64,000 bases of DNA, from positions 1-64,000 of the forward strand of contig CAYOZN010000020.1 in the NCBI GenBank assembly GCA_964408455.1. Direction: 5' to 3'. The notes under the pieces are model-generated. The model searched no databases and had not been told where the DNA came from. It saw nothing but the letters and a program-made list of their open reading frames with translations. Shown in pieces: positions 59,049 through 64,000 of the stretch; position 1 is the first letter of the stretch, and the number at the start of each line of letters is the position of its first letter. The position numbers and the translations under genes are program-made. Source of the stretch: CAYOZN01 sp964408455 (GTDB lineage: Bacteria; Planctomycetota; Phycisphaerae; UBA1845; UTPLA1).

Positions 59049-60383
59049 ATGTTCGAGGACCTTTCTGGCTCCGATTCGGAGCCTCCCAGTCGTACGTTAC
59101 GAACCATTCCCCTTCAACTGCTGGAAAACAAACTCGAAGCAGACATTGCTGCGCCGCTGAAGCCGCCCGATCGCCCCAGTCCGGCCGATTCGAACTCGCC
59201 GCCGGCGTCCAAGCGCTCCGTCTCCGCGTTGGCGCGGCTGTTTCTCACCAGCGCGCGCAGCGACGAGTTCCGCCGCCGCCACTTTCCCAAGGCCACGCGC
59301 AGCGAATGGAACGACTGGCGCTGGCAGTTGCGAAGCCGCATCCGCGATCTCAACAGCCAATCGCGAGTCGTCAACCTCACCTTCGACGAGCGCGCCGCCA
59401 TGGAGCGGATTGGCGGCCACCTGCCCGTCGGCATCACGCCCTATTACGCCTCCCTCATCGACCCCGACGATCTGAACGACCCCACGCGCAAGCAGATGGT
59501 CCCCGTCTCGGGCGAGTTCGAGCAGACGGCCGGTGAGGCGGACGATCCGTTGGCCGAAGATGCCTGCATGCCGGTGCCCGGCCTGGTGCATCGCTATCCC
59601 GATCGCGTCCTGTTCCTCGTCACCAACTTCTGCGCGACCTACTGCCGCTACTGCACCCGGGCACGCCTCGTGGGTCAGACCGGCGAATACCACTTCAACG
59701 CCGCCCAGCACCAGGCGGCGATCGACTACATTGCCGCCCATCCGGAGATTCGCGACGTGCTGCTCTCCGGCGGCGATCCGCTCAGCATGAACGACGACCG
59801 GCTCGACTGGCTGCTCTCGCGGCTGCGGGCCATCCCCCACGTCGAGTTCGTCCGCATCGGCTCAAAGATTCCCGTGGTCCTGCCCCAGCGAATTACGCCG
59901 GCCCTGTGCAAACTGCTGCGCAAGTTCCACCCGTTCTGGCTCAGCATCCACTTCATGCACCCGGTGGAGCTGACGGCCGAAGTGGCCCAGGCCTGCAACC
60001 GCCTCGCCGATGCCGGCATTCCCCTCGGCGCGCAAACCGTTCTTTCCGCCGGCGTGAATGACGACGTCGCCATCATGAAAAAGCTGGTTCAGGGGCTCTT
60101 GAAGATTCGCGTGCGCCCCTACTACCTGTACCAGTGCGATCCGATCAGCGGCTCGTCACACTTCCGCACCCCCGTCGAAAAGGGCCTGGAGATCATCCAG
60201 GGCCTGCGCGGCCACACCACCGGCTATGCCGTGCCCAGCTTTGTCATCGATGCCCCCGGCGGCGGCGGCAAGATTCCGCTGTTGCCCGAATACCTGTTGG
60301 GTCGCGACGGCGACGAAGTCGTCCTGCGAAACTTCGAAGGCCGTACCTTTCGCTACCCTGATCCCGTCGGTCGACAGTCCTAG
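59049..60383 (+). CDS. Lysine 2,3-aminomutase (KamA family radical SAM enzyme)
   Basis: Radical SAM/PLP enzyme converting L-alpha-lysine to L-beta-lysine. The 444-residue protein has the cluster motif Cys195-x3-Cys199-x2-Cys202 (CATYCRYC). The PLP lysine is Lys408 in DAPGGGGKIPL. Asp364 (YLYQCDP) and Asp401 are 37 residues apart, exactly as the two lysine-binding aspartates Asp293 and Asp330 in clostridial KamA, so lysine is a likely substrate. The N-terminal 60 residues are a Pro/Ser-rich extension. ATG 59049. It is followed after 35 bases by the first ATP-grasp gene; no Ef-P modification genes are near. Confidence 0.88.
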   Translation: MFEDLSGSDSEPPSRTLRTIPLQLLENKLEADIAAPLKPPDRPSPADSNSPPASKRSVSALARLFLTSARSDEFRRRHFPKATRSEWNDWRWQLRSRIRDLNSQSRVVNLTFDERAAMERIGGHLPVGITPYYASLIDPDDLNDPTRKQMVPVSGEFEQTAGEADDPLAEDACMPVPGLVHRYPDRVLFLVTNFCATYCRYCTRARLVGQTGEYHFNAAQHQAAIDYIAAHPEIRDVLLSGGDPLSMNDDRLDWLLSRLRAIPHVEFVRIGSKIPVVLPQRITPALCKLLRKFHPFWLSIHFMHPVELTAEVAQACNRLADAGIPLGAQTVLSAGVNDDVAIMKKLVQGLLKIRVRPYYLYQCDPISGSSHFRTPVEKGLEIIQGLRGHTTGYAVPSFVIDAPGGGGKIPLLPEYLLGRDGDEVVLRNFEGRTFRYPDPVGRQS

Positions 60384-60418
60384 TTTCATGATTGGCCGCA
60401 CCCGCCAAGAGGCTTTCG

Positions 60419-61495
60419 ATGATCGTTGGCTTGACGTACGACCTGCGGGCTGACTACCTCGCCATGGGATATGGCGAGGAAGAGACGGCGGAGTTCGACC
60501 GCCCGGACACCATCGAGGCCATCGAGCGCGCCCTGCGCGAACTCGGCTTCCGTACCGATCGCATCGGTCACGTCCGGTCGCTGGCGTCCAGGCTGTCGCG
60601 CGGTGATCGCTGGGACATCGTGTTCAACATCGCCGAGGGCCTGCGCGGCGTGGCCCGCGAGGCGCAGGTCCCCGCCCTGCTCGATGCGTTCGAGATTCCC
60701 TACGTCTTTTCCGATCCGCTGGTCCTGGCCCTGACGCTTCACAAAGGCCTGACCAAGCGCGTCGTGCGCGATCTGGGTATCGATACCCCCGCCTTCGCCG
60801 TGGTCGAGTCGGAGCAGGATGTCTCCGCCGTGTCGCTGCCGTGGCCGGTCTTCGCCAAGCCCATCGCCGAAGGCACCGCCAAGGGCGTTAACGCCGATTC
60901 GAAGATCAGCAGCCGGGCCGAGCTCGAGCGCGTGTGCAGCCGCCTGTTGTCCGAGTTTCGCCAGCCGGTGCTCGTCGAAACCTTTCTGCCCGGGCGCGAA
61001 GTGACCGTGGGCATCGTTGGCACCGGCGAACACGCCCGCGCAGTCGGCACGCTGGAGGTCACCCTGCTGGACCAGGCCGAACCCGACGTCTATTCGTACG
61101 TCAACAAGGAAAGGTGCGAAGAACTCGTGCGCTACACGCTGGCCGACGTGGAGGCCTCGCGCGCCGCGGAGGAAATCGCGCTCGCGGCATGGCGCGGTCT
61201 GGGCTGCCGTGATGCCGGCCGCGTGGATCTCCGTGCCGATGTCGCCGGCCGCTGGAACTTCCTCGAAGTCAATCCACTCGCCGGCATCCATCCGGAACAT
61301 TCCGATTTGCCCATCCTCTGCACCCATGTCGGCATGTCATACACTGAGCTGATGCGAGGCATCATGGCCTCCGCGCTTTGCCGATGGACCGGCCGAATCG
61401 ACGCCTTGCCGGCCGCTTTTCGCGATGCCGCGGTTAGTGGAACGCTCGCCACCTTTGCGGCGCCGCGGCCGCGCCGGCCGGCACACGTGGCCTGA
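60419..61495 (+). CDS. D-Ala-D-Ala-ligase-like ATP-grasp ligase (1)
   Basis: A 358-residue ATP-grasp enzyme. The N-terminal domain begins MIVGLTYDLRADYLAMGYG and includes DIVFNIAEG, as in D-alanine ligases. The ATP-binding domain has PVFAKPIAEGTAKGVN and the metal-binding end RVDLRADVAGRWNFLEVNPL, which retains the Glu and Asn ligands. ATG 60419 is chosen (AAGAGG seven bases before) over the in-frame upstream codon at 60392. Its TGA shares a base with the next ATG. Sits in the kamA operon, so it may ligate a beta-amino acid instead of D-alanine. Confidence 0.8.
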   Translation: MIVGLTYDLRADYLAMGYGEEETAEFDRPDTIEAIERALRELGFRTDRIGHVRSLASRLSRGDRWDIVFNIAEGLRGVAREAQVPALLDAFEIPYVFSDPLVLALTLHKGLTKRVVRDLGIDTPAFAVVESEQDVSAVSLPWPVFAKPIAEGTAKGVNADSKISSRAELERVCSRLLSEFRQPVLVETFLPGREVTVGIVGTGEHARAVGTLEVTLLDQAEPDVYSYVNKERCEELVRYTLADVEASRAAEEIALAAWRGLGCRDAGRVDLRADVAGRWNFLEVNPLAGIHPEHSDLPILCTHVGMSYTELMRGIMASALCRWTGRIDALPAAFRDAAVSGTLATFAAPRPRRPAHVA

Positions 61496-62481
61496 TGCGG
61501 GTGCTCATCGTACACGACGAGATACCGGCTTCGGCTCGCCCCGACGAGCGCGATGCCCTCGTCCAGGCAGATGCCATCGGTGAGGCACTCAATCGCCTCG
61601 GCCACGTTGTCGAAATAACCGCGCTCACGCTCAATCTCCAGGCGGCGGCCGAGCGCATCCGCGCCCATCGGCCGGATTGCATCTTCAACCTCGTCGAGTC
61701 CGTCGGCGGTCAGGGCCGTCTCATCCATCTGGGGCCGGCACTGTTCGACACGCTGAATATTCCCTGCACCGGCGCGGATGTGGCGTCCATGGTGCTCACC
61801 ACGAGCAAGGTGCTCGCGCGGCGCATCCTGCATCCACTGCCGATGCCGCGGCACTTCACACTCGACGAACTGTCGCATGACGCCGCGTTCGTACCGGGTC
61901 GATACATCGTCAAGAGCGTCTGGGAGGAGGCCAGCCTGGGCCTCGATGACGACTCCGTCGTTGAGGCTCGGACGACCGCCGAACTCGCCGCCGCCATCCA
62001 GTCGCGCGCGCCCGCGCTGGGCGGCGAGGCCTTTGCCGAAGAGTACATCGACGGCCGCGAGTTCAATCTCTCGCTGTTGGCGAGCGGCCGCGGCCGGAGC
62101 GCTGACGTCCTGCCGCCTGCCGAAATTCAATTCGTCGGTTTTGCGCCGCACCGGCCGCGCATCGTCGGCTACGCGGCCAAGTGGCACGAGGACTCGCTCG
62201 ACTATGGCAACACGCCGCGAACGTTCGACTTTCCCGACTCCGACCGGTCGCTCGTCGCTCGGCTCTGTTCCATGGCACAGGCCTGCTGGTCCGCCGCCGG
62301 ACTTTGCGGCTATGCCCGCGTAGACTTCCGCGTGAACGCATCCGGCGAGCCGTACATTCTCGAGATCAACGCCAACCCATGCCTCTCGCCCGATGCCGGC
62401 TTTGCCGCAGCCGCCCGAGAGGCGGGGCTGCCATTCGAGGAAGTGGTCCGCCGGATCCTTGACGACGCCATGCACCGCTGA
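61495..62481 (+). CDS. D-Ala-D-Ala-ligase-like ATP-grasp ligase (2)
   Basis: A second ATP-grasp ligase, 328 residues and quite different in sequence from the one before it. Motifs: MRVLIVHDEIPASARPDERD, PDCIFNLVESVGG, KSVWEEASLGLDDDS (ATP lid), EEYIDGREFNLSLL, and ARVDFRVNASGEPYILEINA with the metal ligands Asp, Glu and Asn. The start ATG overlaps the previous stop by one base, indicating coupled translation of the two ligases. Together they could build a dipeptide-like product or act as a heterodimer. Confidence 0.8.
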   Translation: MRVLIVHDEIPASARPDERDALVQADAIGEALNRLGHVVEITALTLNLQAAAERIRAHRPDCIFNLVESVGGQGRLIHLGPALFDTLNIPCTGADVASMVLTTSKVLARRILHPLPMPRHFTLDELSHDAAFVPGRYIVKSVWEEASLGLDDDSVVEARTTAELAAAIQSRAPALGGEAFAEEYIDGREFNLSLLASGRGRSADVLPPAEIQFVGFAPHRPRIVGYAAKWHEDSLDYGNTPRTFDFPDSDRSLVARLCSMAQACWSAAGLCGYARVDFRVNASGEPYILEINANPCLSPDAGFAAAAREAGLPFEEVVRRILDDAMHR

Positions 62482-62495
62482 CAAAAGATCGCTTC

Positions 62496-64000
62496 ATGTT
62501 CCGCATCCGGCGCGTTTATGAATCCGTCCTGCCCGTCGACCAGGCCGCCATCGCCGCGGTGCAGGCCATCCTGCGGCAGCGATTCCCCGGCGCCCGCGCC
62601 GCCGACATCGACGAACTTCCGGCAAAGATATCCAACCCCGCCAATGGCCGCTTTCGATTCATGCTCTTCGTGGCCGAACGCGCACATCACGAGGTCAAGG
62701 GCTTCGCGCTGCTCTCTCACCATCAGCGGCTGAATTTCAGCTTCCTCGACTACATTGCCACCGATGAAAAGCGCGCCATCAGCGGCGGCGTCGGCGGGGC
62801 GCTATACGAACGAATCCGCGAGGAAGCGCAATTAATGGGCAGCCTCGGTATCTTCTTCGAATGCCTGCCCGATGAGCCGGATGAATGCCTTTCGCACGAA
62901 ATCCTGAGAGCCAACCAGGCCCGGATGCGATTCTACGAACGCTACGGCGCCCGGCCCATCGCCGGAACCGGTTATCGCGCGCCCGTCAAGGCCGGCGATC
63001 GTGGACTGCCATTCCTGATGTTCGACGGGCTCGACCGCCGCGAACCCCTGCACCGGGACCTGGCTCGAAAGGCCGTCCGGGCCATACTCGAAAACAAGTA
63101 TGGCTGGCTGTGTCCCCCCGAATACGTCGATCGCGTCGTCGCCTCGTTCCGCGATGATCCCGTCCGCCTGCGGCCGGCCAGATACGTCAGCCCGGCGGCC
63201 GTGCGACCGGAAGTTCCCGACCGGTGCCGAAGTGGTGTCATCACCCTCGTCGTGAACGACAAGCACGACATCCACCATGTCCGCGATCGCGGGTATGTCG
63301 AAGCGCCGGTCCGCATACCCGCCATTCTGCGGCAGATCGAGCCCACCGGCCTCTTTCGCACCGTCCCTCCGCAGTCCTACTCCGAGTCCCTCATTCGTGC
63401 CGTGCACGACTCAGGCTTCGTCGACTATTTGAAGCGCGCCTGCAACCGCCTGCCCGGCGGAAAGTCGGTATATCCCTATGTCTTTCCGATCCGCAATGCC
63501 GCCCGGCCTCCCCGCGAACTGTCCGTCCGCGCCGGCTATTACTGCATCGATACTTTCACGCCGCTCGACCGCAATGCCTGGCTCGCCGCCAAACGGGCCG
63601 TGGACTGCACCCTCACCGCCGCCGACGCCATTCTGCACGGCGAGCGGCTGGCCTATGCCCTGGTCCGGCCGCCCGGTCACCACGCCGAGCGAAGCGTTTT
63701 TGGCGGATTCTGCTACTTCTGCAATGCCGCCATTGCGGCACAATACTTCTCCGCCCACGGAAGAGTCGCCATTCTCGATGTCGACTATCACCACGGCAAC
63801 GGGCAGCAGACCATCTTCTACGAGCGCTGCGACGTGCTCACCATTTCCATCCACGCCCACCCGGCCATTGCCTATCCCTACTTTTCCGGATTCGCCGACG
63901 AACGCGGCGAAGGGGAAGGCCGTGGTTTCAACATCAACTATCCTTTGTTCATGCGCGTGGATGGCGCTCGCTATCGCCGCACGCTGAGCCGGGCGTTAAA
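62496..64000 (+). CDS. GNAT-HDAC fusion protein (partial, runs off window)
   Basis: Frame open from ATG 62496 to the window edge (501 residues seen). Residues 1-180 have a GNAT-like acetyltransferase pattern: FMLFVAERAHHEVKGFALLS, SGGVGGALYERIREEA (acetyl-CoA loop) and NQARMRFYERYGARP. Residues about 250-500 are a class II histone-deacetylase/acetylpolyamine-amidohydrolase domain: RPPGHHAERSVFGGF with His395-His396, and DVDYHHGNGQ with zinc ligands Asp430 and His432. The remaining metal Asp and catalytic Tyr lie beyond the window. It is 14 bases downstream of the ligase. One protein may therefore add and remove acetyl groups, or bind and deacetylate an amine. Confidence 0.8.
   Translation, partial: MFRIRRVYESVLPVDQAAIAAVQAILRQRFPGARAADIDELPAKISNPANGRFRFMLFVAERAHHEVKGFALLSHHQRLNFSFLDYIATDEKRAISGGVGGALYERIREEAQLMGSLGIFFECLPDEPDECLSHEILRANQARMRFYERYGARPIAGTGYRAPVKAGDRGLPFLMFDGLDRREPLHRDLARKAVRAILENKYGWLCPPEYVDRVVASFRDDPVRLRPARYVSPAAVRPEVPDRCRSGVITLVVNDKHDIHHVRDRGYVEAPVRIPAILRQIEPTGLFRTVPPQSYSESLIRAVHDSGFVDYLKRACNRLPGGKSVYPYVFPIRNAARPPRELSVRAGYYCIDTFTPLDRNAWLAAKRAVDCTLTAADAILHGERLAYALVRPPGHHAERSVFGGFCYFCNAAIAAQYFSAHGRVAILDVDYHHGNGQQTIFYERCDVLTISIHAHPAIAYPYFSGFADERGEGEGRGFNINYPLFMRVDGARYRRTLSRAL

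Overview
The window looks like a GC-rich chromosome segment from the Planctomycetota, most likely near the Phycisphaerae. The reasons are four exported proteins carrying dockerin-like EF-hand pairs, prenyltransferase-repeat/DUF4159 and DUF2752 proteins, frequent GTG and TTG starts, and dispersed single-copy housekeeping genes. No reference comparison was possible, so the taxon is inferred from gene content. There are no tRNA or rRNA genes, CRISPR arrays, integrases or transposases that I can support.

Layout. 407-9283: archaeal-type phosphoglycerate mutase, a secreted M14 carboxypeptidase and a secreted giant built from six 214-residue repeats. 9597-13613: succinate dehydrogenase membrane subunit and flavoprotein, separated by a nucleotidyltransferase-like/coiled-coil gene pair; sdhB is absent. 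13801-16607: CD225-like and DUF2752 membrane proteins, then oligoendopeptidase F. 16632-22361 (minus): TPR protein, Lon, a TIM-barrel protein and a 59-residue zinc-ribbon protein. 22742-31133 (plus): an envelope-flavoured run of GT39-TPR transferase, spermidine-synthase-like membrane domain, two AlkP-superfamily phosphohydrolases, a 68-residue protein and an Oxa1/EMC3-like membrane protein. 31189-40701 (minus): HtrA/Deg protease, DnaA, double-GNAT protein, GT9 heptosyltransferase, DUF4159 protein and cysteine desulfurase; TagI lies on plus at 40855. 41466-51429 (minus): histidine kinase and response regulator, LepA, two GT39-like membrane transferases and an L,D-transpeptidase. 51723-58679: two Kelch/dockerin-like exported proteins around a PhnP-like metallo-hydrolase, then a beta-propeller lipoprotein. 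59049-64000 (plus): an operon of lysine 2,3-aminomutase, two ATP-grasp ligases and a GNAT-HDAC fusion cut by the window end.

The best candidate for an undescribed system is the last operon. The aminomutase keeps both lysine-binding aspartates, the ligases overlap by one base, and one polypeptide joins an acetyltransferase-like domain to a deacetylase-like domain. Together they suggest making, ligating and reversibly acylating a beta-amino acid or polyamine.

A second theme is small repeats. Short palindromic repeats with a GGCACCGG core occur inside lepA, in a glycosyltransferase gene and after sdhA, apparently as in-frame peptide insertions. A 42-bp doubly palindromic array (50051-50215) and a G-rich octamer array (44153-44199) sit between genes.
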